NCBI RefSeq assembly: GCF_003286415.2
Contig: NZ_CP043450.1
Location: 868,001-932,000 of the forward strand
Source of the DNA: Mucilaginibacter rubeus
GTDB taxonomy: Bacteria > Bacteroidota > Bacteroidia > Sphingobacteriales > Sphingobacteriaceae
Length of the DNA: 64,000 nucleotides
Direction: 5' to 3'
Shown here: positions 34,861 through 42,925 of the stretch, one piece after another
Numbering within the stretch: the first letter of the stretch is position 1
How the letters are laid out: every line of letters begins with the position of its first letter
The notes under the pieces: generated by a model
Told to the model about the DNA's origin: nothing
Seen by the model: the letters and a program-made list of their open reading frames with translations, nothing else
Database searches by the model: none
Position numbers and translations under genes: made by a program

Positions 34861-37772
34861 AGTTTGAGCAGATCGGGTTCCTGGATAAGGTATTTGTCAG
34901 AAGGCCGTATTTCGAGGCTTCGGCGTATAGGGTGGACAGGCTTGGGGAGGTGTTGAAGCTGCAGGCTTTCAGGAACGCGGTATGGCTGGCTTCGCCGGAG
35001 TTTTACCGGGAACTGGAGAAGAAGGGTTTTGAATTTGATTTGCTGAACAGCAGGGAGCGCTTAACGGCGCTGAAGTTTTATAACCGGATGAGTTTCCGGG
35101 CTACGCCTTTTGGTGCTTTTTCGGCTTTCGGGCTGGGGGGCTGGGCCTTGGAGGGTGAAGGGGGAAAGGTTGAAGGAATCGATCCGGTGCTGCATTTGCT
35201 GCCCTCGGTACAATATGAACTGGATGGGCTGGAGGCGAGACCCTTGACGGGTGATGTGCTGCTTGCGCTGAACCCGACCTTGTACCGGTTCGCTGCGGGC
35301 TGGCGGTATTCGCGTTATGAAACGGACGCTAAAGGCAAGCTGTCGTTTTTTGTGTACCTGCTGGCCTATGACGAGGTGGATGAGCTGCTGTTGGGCCGCC
35401 TGGCGGATAAACCTTCGCCTTTGGCCCGGTTGGTTGACTATTTAAGGGAACTGACGGATTGTACGGATGAGGAGGCGGGGGCGCATATAGTGAGGCTGGT
35501 GGATGAACAAGTTTTGATCACGGAGCAGGCTTTATCGCTTTTAAGGGACGGTGTGTTTGAGGGGCAGGTTTCGGTGAATTATAATGAAGGGCTGTCCTTA
35601 CCGGATTTGGTTGCCGGTGGGGTCCGGGACGGGAAGTCGTTTTATGCGGGCCTGGAATTGCAGGCGTCGGTTGATTTACCGCTGCACTGGCAACAGGAGG
35701 TGCTGGAAGCGCTGCAAGTGCTGGATGTACTGGCGCCTGTACCGCCGGAGAATAACCTGGACAGGTTCAGGGAGGCTTTTGAACAAAAGTTCGGCGAGCG
35801 CCGGGTCCCGCTTTTGGAGGCGCTTGACCCTGATTTGGGCGTTCCTTTTGATGAGGGCGAGCTTTCGGATGAGCATGAATTGCTGAAAGGGCTGGAGTTT
35901 GGGCAGGTGCAGCAAAAGAATGATCAGCTGACCTGGACGCCGGTGCACCGTTTGCTGGTGAAGGCCTGGTTGCAAAACGGCAGGCGGGATCAGTATGAGC
36001 CGGTGGTGCTGACTGCCGGGGATGTGTCCGGTTTGCCGGGGAATGAGCTGCCGTTCCCGCCGTCTACGAGTGTTTTTTGTTCGATCGCCGGCGATAAGCT
36101 CATTTTTCAAAATATCGGCGGTGCTACGGCCAATGCGCTAACGGGGCGTTTTTCTGCTTTCAGCGGGGATTTTGAAGGGTTTTGCAGGTCAGTGGCGGCG
36201 CTGGAGGAAGGGGCCAACCCTGAGGTTTTGTTTGCCGAGGTGCTGCAGGTAAGCCACCGTAAGGTCGATAATATCAACCGGCGCAGGCGGGTTTACGGGC
36301 GGGTGATACCCCTGAACAGTTTTCCACCGGAGGGGAGTATTTTACCAAAGGACGTGGATGTGCTGGTCAGGGGTGGGGAGGTATTGCTGGTGCAACGGCT
36401 AAGCGGTAAACGCGTTATCCCGAGACTGCCGACGGCTTTCAATTATCACCATAATGAAATGGTGCTGTTCCGTTTCCTGTGTGCCCTGCAGTACAAATCG
36501 GTCCGCGCGAATTTTGACTTTGATCCGGAGAAATATTTCCCGGGACTGAATTTCTACCCGCGGATGGCTTACGGACGAACGGTACTGAGCCTGGCGAAAT
36601 GGTACCTGGACAAGGCGGAAACGGCGGCGCTTACCCGGCGGCCGCTGTCGATCAGCCGCCTGCATTTGTTTTGCCGGGAGCGGGGGATACCCGCAAGGGT
36701 GTCGATGGGCAGGGGCGACCAGCAATTGGTGTTCGACCTGTCGGATGATGAAGAGGCGCTCTTCTTCCTGGAATCGCTGAAGGAGCAGGTGGAGCCGGTC
36801 ATCAGGGAATATATCGGGAAAGCTGAAGGCCGCCGTTTTAATGACCAGTATGTGCTGTCTTTGATGAATCCGGCGGCTGTTTATGCCCCGGTGCAGCCGG
36901 GAGCCGAAGCCGTTCCGGTCGTCCGGGATTTTGCCCCGGGTTCGGAGTGGGTTTACCTGAAGGTTTACGCGACCTATCAAAGCCTGGAGCAAATTTTATT
37001 GGGGACGCTGTTGCCCTGGATCAGCAGCAACAGGCAGCGGATCAGGCAATGGTTCTTTGTGCGCTATTACGATACCGGGCCTCACCTCCGGGTCCGCTTC
37101 CGGTTGGATGCGGGGATAGTGAAAGATTTCCAGTACGGGCTGCAATCGCTGTTAGCGGGAGGGGAGGTTTCGGCTGTGGTGCAGCAAGCTTATTTCGACA
37201 CCTACCAGCGGGAAATTGAACGCTACTCGGCCGGGCTGATCGAAGCGGTGGAGGAGGTGTTTTGCCGGGGAAGTGAGTTTGTCGCGGAGCGGTTGGCGCT
37301 TATGGCAACCAGGGAGGAAGCCAGGGATAGCCTCTGGCCGCTGGTGCATTGTTACCGGATCATTACGGTGTTCTTCGATGGTGACTGGGAGCAGGTGATC
37401 CCTTTGTGCCGTTGGTGCGCGGATGCTTTTTTCCGGGAGCATGGCGGGGGTAAAAAACTGAAGCGTGCGATGGATGACCGTTTCCGTGAGCTGCGGGCCG
37501 GATTGGCTGAGGCGGTTTCAGGGGATGGGATCGCTGGTATGGTTTCACCGGCCCTGGAGCTGGCCTTGCGGCGCCTTTCGGAAGCGGCTATGGAAAGTGG
37601 TTTCAACCGGCAGCAGTTGATGGCAGATATAGTCCATATGCAGGTGAACCGGTTTTTTACTTCGGAACAGCGCCGCCATGAAGCTTTGATCTGGCATTGC
37701 CTGTTGAAAATGGCGGTGACGGGTTCGAAGCGGCAGGCGCAATCGGAAGCTGCGGTTATGGACGGCCGTTGA
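34857..37772 (+). CDS. Class I lanthipeptide dehydratase (LanB)
   Basis: 971 residues, full length. The N-terminal dehydratase domain has NRMSFRATPFGAFSAFGLGG near residues 75-95 and later RRRVYGRVIPLNSF, PRLPTAFNYHHNEMVLFRFL; the C-terminal part (about 695-955) is the SpaB_C/thiopeptide-type elimination domain (SEWVYLKVYATYQSLEQILL, RQWFFVRYYDTGPHLRVRFR). LanB uses glutamyl-tRNA to dehydrate Ser/Thr in a precursor peptide. The start overlaps the sigma gene stop (ATGA). Its 3' end overlaps the convergent response-regulator gene by 17 bp. The likely substrate is the Thr-rich peptide at 39623. No LanC cyclase is visible nearby. Strong GC and G-strand bias sets it apart from the RHS genes. Confidence 0.9.
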   Translation: MKFEQIGFLDKVFVRRPYFEASAYRVDRLGEVLKLQAFRNAVWLASPEFYRELEKKGFEFDLLNSRERLTALKFYNRMSFRATPFGAFSAFGLGGWALEGEGGKVEGIDPVLHLLPSVQYELDGLEARPLTGDVLLALNPTLYRFAAGWRYSRYETDAKGKLSFFVYLLAYDEVDELLLGRLADKPSPLARLVDYLRELTDCTDEEAGAHIVRLVDEQVLITEQALSLLRDGVFEGQVSVNYNEGLSLPDLVAGGVRDGKSFYAGLELQASVDLPLHWQQEVLEALQVLDVLAPVPPENNLDRFREAFEQKFGERRVPLLEALDPDLGVPFDEGELSDEHELLKGLEFGQVQQKNDQLTWTPVHRLLVKAWLQNGRRDQYEPVVLTAGDVSGLPGNELPFPPSTSVFCSIAGDKLIFQNIGGATANALTGRFSAFSGDFEGFCRSVAALEEGANPEVLFAEVLQVSHRKVDNINRRRRVYGRVIPLNSFPPEGSILPKDVDVLVRGGEVLLVQRLSGKRVIPRLPTAFNYHHNEMVLFRFLCALQYKSVRANFDFDPEKYFPGLNFYPRMAYGRTVLSLAKWYLDKAETAALTRRPLSISRLHLFCRERGIPARVSMGRGDQQLVFDLSDDEEALFFLESLKEQVEPVIREYIGKAEGRRFNDQYVLSLMNPAAVYAPVQPGAEAVPVVRDFAPGSEWVYLKVYATYQSLEQILLGTLLPWISSNRQRIRQWFFVRYYDTGPHLRVRFRLDAGIVKDFQYGLQSLLAGGEVSAVVQQAYFDTYQREIERYSAGLIEAVEEVFCRGSEFVAERLALMATREEARDSLWPLVHCYRIITVFFDGDWEQVIPLCRWCADAFFREHGGGKKLKRAMDDRFRELRAGLAEAVSGDGIAGMVSPALELALRRLSEAAMESGFNRQQLMADIVHMQVNRFFTSEQRRHEALIWHCLLKMAVTGSKRQAQSEAAVMDGR

Positions 37773-38463
37773 TGGTGAGTTGCTGGAGCTTGGCCATCAA
37801 TGGTTCTTTATACTTCCTGCCGATGGGGACCCTTGTGCCGTTTTCCAGCTGGACCTGGCCGTGGTCGATGGCAGTAACCCTGGCCAGGTTGACGATAAAG
37901 GAACGATGGACCCTGGAAAACAGGGCCGGTGGCAACCAGCTCTGGACTTCGGCGAGTTGGTGGGTGGCGGTTATTTTGTTCGACGACAGGGTGATATGCA
38001 CGATGTTGTCATCGCTTTCGATTAACAGGATATCGGCGACATCGATCTTAGCGTAAATGCCGCGTATTTCGGTGTGAACAAAGAAGAAGCCTGGCGATGG
38101 CGTACCGGGGGAAGGGGCGGGAAGCACTTTGCTGATCGCTTCGAGGAAGCGCTCGTAGGAGATGGGTTTTAAAAGATAATCGCGCACGGCAAGTGCGAAA
38201 GCTTCGGGGCCGTGTTCGCGGAAGGACGTGGTGAGGATGATCTGGCTTTTATGCCCGATAAGACGGGCGAAATCCAGGCCGTTGATGCCCGGCATGTCAA
38301 TGTCGAGGAAGGTTATGTCCGGCGGATTGGCGCTGTTAAAAATGCCGATGGCCTCTGCCGGGTTGGTGAAGGTTGACTGCAAAGTCAACAGGTTTGTTCT
38401 TTGAATGTATGCAGAAAGTAGGTCTATAGCTGGCGGTTCGTCGTCAATGATCACTGCGTTCAT
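37756..38463 (-). CDS. LytTR-family response regulator
   Basis: 235 residues. Receiver domain 1-120 with acidic pocket DD at 7-8, phosphoacceptor Asp54 (FLDIDMPGINGLDF) and the conserved Lys in LLKPISYERF. A LytTR DNA-binding domain follows (about 135-235; IESDNIVHITLSSNK-like and FSRVHRSFIVNLARVTAIDH, GTRVPIGRKYKEPL). Its start overlaps the end of the sensor kinase gene by 20 bp, so the two are one unit. It probably controls the divergent precursor-peptide gene. Confidence 0.92.
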   Translation of the reverse strand: MNAVIIDDEPPAIDLLSAYIQRTNLLTLQSTFTNPAEAIGIFNSANPPDITFLDIDMPGINGLDFARLIGHKSQIILTTSFREHGPEAFALAVRDYLLKPISYERFLEAISKVLPAPSPGTPSPGFFFVHTEIRGIYAKIDVADILLIESDDNIVHITLSSNKITATHQLAEVQSWLPPALFSRVHRSFIVNLARVTAIDHGQVQLENGTRVPIGRKYKEPLMAKLQQLTINGRP

Positions 38464-39511
38464 AGGCTAAGTTGATGTTAAGGTTAACGGTGAACAGTTC
38501 TTCGGTTTGCGTGATGTCCAGGTTGTAATTGCCGGGATAAGCGTAGTCAAGGCGGAGCCGGGTGTTTGTTAGGCCGACGCTGCCATTCGGTTCGACCTGT
38601 CCACGCAGTTTGCGGACGTTATTGCTGAAATAGCTCAATTGTCCACCTTCATTTATCGTTATACCAAGTGAGCGCGGTCTTTGCCGGAGATCGCCGTGTT
38701 TGAACATGTTTTCGGTGAGGGTAAGCAGGACTAAGGGGATAATCCGGTGATTGTTAGCGTCGCCTTTAAGGTCAAAGTCCAATTGAACGGTATCCCGGAA
38801 ACGGTAAGTGTTTAATTTAATGAGGTTCTTCAACTGAAATAGTTCGCTTTCGAGCGCAACAAGTCCCTTGCTGTCCGGTTCCTCGTAGCTGTACCGCATG
38901 ATTTCCGACAGCAATAATAATGCTTCCGAATCTTTTGGTGCGTTTAAATACACGGTGCTGTAAATGGCATTTAAGGTGTTAAACAGCAAATGTGGGTTGA
39001 TTTGTTGTTTAAGAAAGGCGTTCTGGGCCTGGGCGAACTGGAACCTTAATTCAGCATTTGTTTTGTCGGCAAGCGTACTTCTGAGAAGAGCCTCTGTCGT
39101 TTTTCGCTGAAGCCGGCCCCAATTTATTGCAGACCAAATAACAGTTGAAATAAATAAAAAAAATAAAGTCCGCTGAAAATCTAACCCGGCCACCATTTTG
39201 AATTGGCGCCAAAATTCCTCCGGTGGGAGACTCGTTGACATCATGAAATAGTCGAAGGTTATTTTAATTGAAGACGCTGTTAGAATTTCTGCGATCACCA
39301 TGAAAATCAAGGCCAGATATCGCGGCGGTGTACGATTTAAGTAGCGGTTCAAAATATGATAGTGACAATAAAACACACATATATTGCATGTATAGAAAAA
39401 AAATAAGCTGGCAAGCGGGGTGGATACGCGATATAGAAATTTGTTGAAAAGCATCTCATAAACTATATAAACAAGCCAGTATACGATATGTGGGATAATA
39501 TATTTATTCAT
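38444..39511 (-). CDS. LytS-type sensor histidine kinase
   Basis: 355 residues. Four hydrophobic segments in residues 1-140 form a membrane sensor. The His_kinase domain has the H-box LKQQINPHLLFNTLNAIYS (His near residue 174), N-box LTENMFKHG and a simplified G-box GSVGLTNTRLRL. This is the PF06580-type kinase usually paired with LytTR regulators. It is divergent from the precursor-peptide gene with a 111-bp AT-rich intergenic region, an arrangement typical of peptide-responsive control. Ligand unknown; the modified peptide itself is a candidate. Confidence 0.92.
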   Translation of the reverse strand: MNKYIIPHIVYWLVYIVYEMLFNKFLYRVSTPLASLFFFYTCNICVFYCHYHILNRYLNRTPPRYLALIFMVIAEILTASSIKITFDYFMMSTSLPPEEFWRQFKMVAGLDFQRTLFFLFISTVIWSAINWGRLQRKTTEALLRSTLADKTNAELRFQFAQAQNAFLKQQINPHLLFNTLNAIYSTVYLNAPKDSEALLLLSEIMRYSYEEPDSKGLVALESELFQLKNLIKLNTYRFRDTVQLDFDLKGDANNHRIIPLVLLTLTENMFKHGDLRQRPRSLGITINEGGQLSYFSNNVRKLRGQVEPNGSVGLTNTRLRLDYAYPGNYNLDITQTEELFTVNLNINLAYERSDH

Positions 39512-39622
39512 GGAGTGGTTTATAGCTTTGATGGATTTAGTTGCCGTTTACCAGTTGAAATATGTTGTTTACGTTTTATTTACTCAATATATCAAATACG
39601 TATTAATTTAAAATAAATAATT

Positions 39623-39787
39623 ATGAAAACAGGAAAATTAAAATTAACCGAACCGAAATGTTTGAAATCTTACAAACAGGGCAGAGCCTATTTGGGATTT
39701 GAAACCACTACAAACAGTACAAATACAACCGATCCTACCACCACTTGTACGACCGTTGGTACGACTACCCATATTGTAATCGTATAA
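39623..39787 (+). CDS. Candidate class I lanthipeptide precursor, Thr-rich
   Basis: 54 codons, ATG to TAA. The leader region begins MKTGKLKLTEPKCLKSYKQG; the KLKLTEP stretch resembles the KLKLNK-type leader start of Bacteroidota class I precursors. The core (residues 27-54) has 14 Thr and one Ser in 28 residues, for example TTTNSTNTTDPTTTCTTVGT, and ends HIVIV. Core Cys42 is the only possible thioether donor there; Cys13 lies in the leader. LanB-type dehydration could turn many Thr into dehydrobutyrine. It sits between the divergent kinase gene and, 6 bp downstream, an unknown gene; LanB is 1.9 kb away. The call rests on composition and context. Confidence 0.72.
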   Translation: MKTGKLKLTEPKCLKSYKQGRAYLGFETTTNSTNTTDPTTTCTTVGTTTHIVIV

Positions 39788-39793
39788 AAAGGA

Positions 39794-40894
39794 ATGTTGA
39801 AAAACGAATTGCAGATATTGACAACGATACTTGCCCGACAAGGTAAGAAAGCTGCCGTTGATAATAAATGGAGTTCGGACTTCAGCAAAGTGGCGACAGA
39901 AAGCTGTAATCGGGCCAGGGAAGCATGGTCGATTGCAGCTTTTTCTGATATTAATAAAGATGCACTATCCCGATATTTTGATTTTCATTTCAGTTTTTTG
40001 AATGGGCTGATATCCGAGAAGTTTCTTAATGCTTTTCCGGATGGACCGAAAGTACTCAATGAACTCATGGATCACCTGTTGAGGTTTTACACCGGGTTTA
40101 TTGATCAGGATCAATGGGTTGCTCTGGAATATTTACAGTACAGGATTCGTTTGCTTGAGCCGGCTTACCGGGAATTCTGTCAACAGCTTTTGCTGTCAAA
40201 TGTCGATGAGGATTTTAAATTGTGTTTAAGAGAAAGTCTTGGACCAATTTACCAATCCCCGGACGCGGGGCCAATGACCTTGGAGGCTTTGTATTACCGG
40301 GAAGAACTGATGCTGGAACTGTCTGGCAAAGGGAAGAATCTCGCCTTGATGACGGATGAAATCCTGGTTGCTACGTTGATGGCGTTCAATTTCAATCACG
40401 CCAGGTTCTTTGGTTATTTGCGCAAACGGTGTTTAAAAGGCATTTCGAATTTACGCCCTAAAGATCATGCAGAACATTTCGCCGAGTTAATTGCCGGTGT
40501 TCCAGTGACGCATGTGGCGTGCAGCCGCTGTTTTGACACGAAATGGCCGCCTATCGGTGCCCTGTACCGGGACTGGCTGAATGATTACCAGGCGCTTTTA
40601 AGGCTTTCTGCTCCTGCCGGGAGCGATACCTCTAAAATCCCGCTCAATATTTCTGTGAAACAATTAGCTTGTATGATCCGGGCGCTGTATCAGTCGGGTT
40701 TTTACGGGGCGGTCAAACTGACTGCGATATTCGATCACGCCGCTGCGGTTTTTTCCACAAAACGCCAGGAGCAGATCTCGGCGGAAAGTATCAGTAACGC
40801 GTATTATGCTTTAGAGCAGTCTTCCGCTTTAAAAGTTGTCCGGATGCTCGGCAGCGCGGTTGATTTTCTTAAACCCTACTGTTTCCCTGCGTAG
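39794..40894 (+). CDS. Protein of unknown function co-transcribed with the lanthipeptide precursor
   Basis: 366 residues, helical, soluble, no signal. It begins 6 bp after the precursor stop, with AAAGGA directly before ATG, so it is the precursor's operon partner. A pair CSRC at about residue 240 might bind metal. The last 80 residues (ISVKQLACMIRALYQSG, FSTKRQEQISAESISNAYYA) resemble the C-terminal region of RteC-like proteins of Bacteroidota conjugative elements; this likeness is weak. It lacks the zinc ligands and repeat pattern of LanC. It could be a maturation helper, immunity or regulatory protein. Its 3' end overlaps the convergent gene at 40869 by 26 bp. Confidence 0.7.
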   Translation: MLKNELQILTTILARQGKKAAVDNKWSSDFSKVATESCNRAREAWSIAAFSDINKDALSRYFDFHFSFLNGLISEKFLNAFPDGPKVLNELMDHLLRFYTGFIDQDQWVALEYLQYRIRLLEPAYREFCQQLLLSNVDEDFKLCLRESLGPIYQSPDAGPMTLEALYYREELMLELSGKGKNLALMTDEILVATLMAFNFNHARFFGYLRKRCLKGISNLRPKDHAEHFAELIAGVPVTHVACSRCFDTKWPPIGALYRDWLNDYQALLRLSAPAGSDTSKIPLNISVKQLACMIRALYQSGFYGAVKLTAIFDHAAAVFSTKRQEQISAESISNAYYALEQSSALKVVRMLGSAVDFLKPYCFPA

Positions 40895-41108
40895 GTTGTA
40901 ACAGGTGCAGCAGGCCTTCTGCTGTCAGGATATCGATCAGTTCCCCGAACCAGACGTAATTAAAATTTTCTTTTTTCATTAGCTTTCCGGGTGTCTCATC
41001 CAGGATTTCCTGTAAGGTCCCAAAACCCAGTCTTTCGCTGCCCTGTTTAAATAACCGGCTTACCGGCAGTTTATGGATGGGTACGGATAGTATTTCCGGG
41101 TTTTTCAT
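40869..41108 (-). CDS. Small helix-hairpin-helix protein, RNA polymerase alpha-CTD-like
   Basis: 79 residues. The segment LPVSRLFKQGSERLGFGTLQ then EILDETPGKLMKKENF and WFGELIDILTAEGLL follows the helical pattern of the RNA polymerase alpha C-terminal domain and similar HhH folds (LSVRaxnxLxxxGixTlxdL). It is too short to be RpoA. It ends inside the 3' end of the convergent unknown gene. A small nucleic-acid-binding or RNAP-binding regulator is possible; inferred from the pattern only. Confidence 0.55.
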   Translation of the reverse strand: MKNPEILSVPIHKLPVSRLFKQGSERLGFGTLQEILDETPGKLMKKENFNYVWFGELIDILTAEGLLHLLQPTQGNSRV

Positions 41109-41412
41109 TGCTGATGGGTTAATAGGGCTTTTGCCTGTTGGTCGTTTTGTCGGTGTTTTACCAGGTAAAAAAGTAGCTGTTTGGGTTTTTCCGGATGTTA
41201 ATTTTTTCCGGACCTGAGTTAAATCACGGGTATTGCCGTTCCCGGAGATTTTGACCGGTCAGCCACCCGGAACTGTCGGAATGGCTTGTTTCAAAGCCGT
41301 CGCCGTCTTTGATGCTGATGCCTGACAAGATAGAAATTATTTTCAATTATCAACGTATACGTTGATTGATTTTTTCTTAAATGTGGCCAAAATTGATACT
41401 GGTAGTTAACAC
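41109..41412. other. Intergenic region carrying a control palindrome
   Basis: 304 bases between the divergent small HhH gene and the XRE gene. The only notable element is the palindrome at 41349-41366. The sequence around 41255-41325 has coding-like composition but no frame I can support. Confidence 0.5.
41349..41366. promoter_or_regulatory. Perfect 18-bp palindrome, likely XRE operator
   Basis: ATCAACGTATACGTTGAT is fully self-complementary and lies 46 bp upstream of the XRE regulator start. XRE dimers bind such sites, often near their own promoter. It is the only long perfect palindrome of this kind seen in the region. Confidence 0.6.
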
Positions 41413-41640
41413 ATGGGTATCAAGGAGGCACAGAAGGAAAGTTTGCTCGTTTTGGGTAACAGGCTCAGGACTATACGGAACGGTATGGGGCTTACGCTGA
41501 AGGATCTGGGATACAGGATCAATAAGGACCCGCAGTCAATCAGCCGTGTCGAAAGGGGTAATATCAACCCGACCTACCTGTACTTGTTGGATGTCTGCAA
41601 GGGCCTTGAGATCGACATTACTGAATTACTGAGAAAATAA
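41413..41640 (+). CDS. XRE-family transcriptional regulator
   Basis: 75 residues, a single HTH_3 domain: LGNRLRTIRNGMGLTLKDLG (helices 1-2), INKDPQSISRVERGNINPTY (recognition helix and the ERG-NP signature) and LYLLDVCKGLEIDITELL. Complete domain, no effector part. It probably binds the palindrome just upstream and represses itself. It stands between the lanthipeptide region and the secretion cluster. The 221 bases after it show nothing. Confidence 0.85.
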   Translation: MGIKEAQKESLLVLGNRLRTIRNGMGLTLKDLGYRINKDPQSISRVERGNINPTYLYLLDVCKGLEIDITELLRK

Positions 41641-41861
41641 AAAGCAGTTTATCCGGGCGCTCCCTGACCTGTCTTATGCTAAGGACTAGGCAATTTTTGG
41701 CATTTTGTTAATCTAAATTTACCTGATCTGGCTCAATTAATACTGTCATTTCCGGCGGGCAGTTGGGCTATTATAGCTTTAATATTCGCTTAAATGTGTT
41801 ATGAAGTCGCTTTCCGGTAACTAATGCGGTATTTCAATTTCATTCCTCCCCGCGGCGCCGA

Positions 41862-42344
41862 TCAAGATTCTTTCGATGCTGCTCCCGGAAAGTTTCTGCT
41901 GAGACGAACTCCACTCAGATCATTAGATATTGACAGCCGAAAGCTTGCCCTTATAATAACTGTTATTACCCAGGTTGGCATCCACCTTCTCGTACAATAA
42001 CTGTATTCCGAACAGGTCGTTGGTATCGCCGTTCGTTTGCCCGCTGTCATTGCTCAGCTTACTATTGTTGATGCTCAGCAGTTGCCCCGGATATTGTAGC
42101 GCATGTCCACGCTTTGCAGGTAACTGGAAGCGCTTACCGGGGCCAGCTTTTTCTGGTAGACCTGCCCCAGTTCATTGTAGCTATAAGTGGCCACATGGCT
42201 TACCGTTGCCGAACCGTTATAATACTGGTTGATCGCGGTAACCCGGTACATATGGTCGTACGTGAAATTGGTTTGTATACTGGTTGTTCCCGAAGGGGAT
42301 AACCGCAATGGAGGGCAATAACATGAGGGATATGAAATTGACAT
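41862..42344 (-). pseudogene. RHS-repeat remnant at the left end of the secretion cluster
   Basis: Minus-strand reading from 42344 gives YD-repeat motifs: TNFTYDHMYRVTAINQYYNG, ATYSYNELGQVYQKKL, YLQSVDMRYNIRGN. One missing C near 42084 shifts the frame; restored, it continues LLSINNSKLSNDSGQTNGDT, NDLFGIQLLYEKVDANLG and stops at a TAA. The same strings occur in the RHS protein at 6690-7180. Both ends are missing. It begins 52 bp after the last gene of the minus-strand secretion arm and reads in the same direction. Confidence 0.82.
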
Positions 42345-42396
42345 TATGAATCAGTGCTTAGAGACAAAAAGAGCGGGGCAGGGGCGTTATGGCAGG

Positions 42397-42924
42397 TTAC
42401 TTGATTACCACCTGAAAGACAATATCCAACAAAACACTTTTCGCGACCTCCGGAGACGCTCTCCCCGAAGGAACCCTGAAAGAGCAGGACCGGATCATCC
42501 CCGTACCCTTCGCAGCCTGCAGCTGGTTCAGCAATTTCAATAATGAAAAAAAATCTCCCGAGAAACTTAATTTCTGAAGCATATATTTTTCGGTGTGATA
42601 ACGTTTTTCCTGCAGCGGCGCGCTTATGAATTTTACATTATTTTTCTCCGCTATCAGGGCTATCGAGTTGATTGCATTATTCCTGAAAGTAACAGTATCA
42701 ACCCGGTAAAGACCGATGATCCGGGCCAGATTGGTATCCTTCCGCTCTGTGTAACCGGGTTGGTCTGCAACGCTGTGTTGCTGCTTGAGCTGTTCTTTAA
42801 ACTCTTTGTTCAGGCTCCGGGCCTCCATCGTACGTTTGAAAGCCAGCTTATAACCCGCTGTGACCATCAGGGCAATTATCAATACCAATAAATAGTCTTT
42901 CTTAAAAGGCCAGTACTTCAGCAT
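42397..42924 (-). CDS. PilO/GspM-like inner-membrane assembly protein
   Basis: 175 residues. A short cytoplasmic start (MLKYWPFKKD), one membrane span (YLLVLIIALMVTAGYKLAF, about 11-29), a charged coiled coil (about 30-55) and a periplasmic alpha/beta domain (KLSFSGDFFSLLKLLNQLQA, typical of PilO/GspM ferredoxin-like domains). It follows the PilN/GspL-like gene after 1 bp. In type IV pilus and type II systems this protein pairs with PilN/GspL to hold the ATPase to the platform. Divergent; the call rests on topology and order. Confidence 0.72.
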   Translation of the reverse strand: MLKYWPFKKDYLLVLIIALMVTAGYKLAFKRTMEARSLNKEFKEQLKQQHSVADQPGYTERKDTNLARIIGLYRVDTVTFRNNAINSIALIAEKNNVKFISAPLQEKRYHTEKYMLQKLSFSGDFFSLLKLLNQLQAAKGTGMIRSCSFRVPSGRASPEVAKSVLLDIVFQVVIK

Positions 42925-42925
42925 A

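Noticed and set aside
36399..36992. Open minus-strand frames inside the LanB gene
   Set aside because: The high-GC sense strand suppresses stops on the other strand; the products are Arg/Gln/His-rich with no signal or family.
39794..40894. The unknown protein as a LanC cyclase
   Set aside because: No LanC zinc ligands (Cys...CysHis), no double-helical barrel repeat pattern, and a different length profile.
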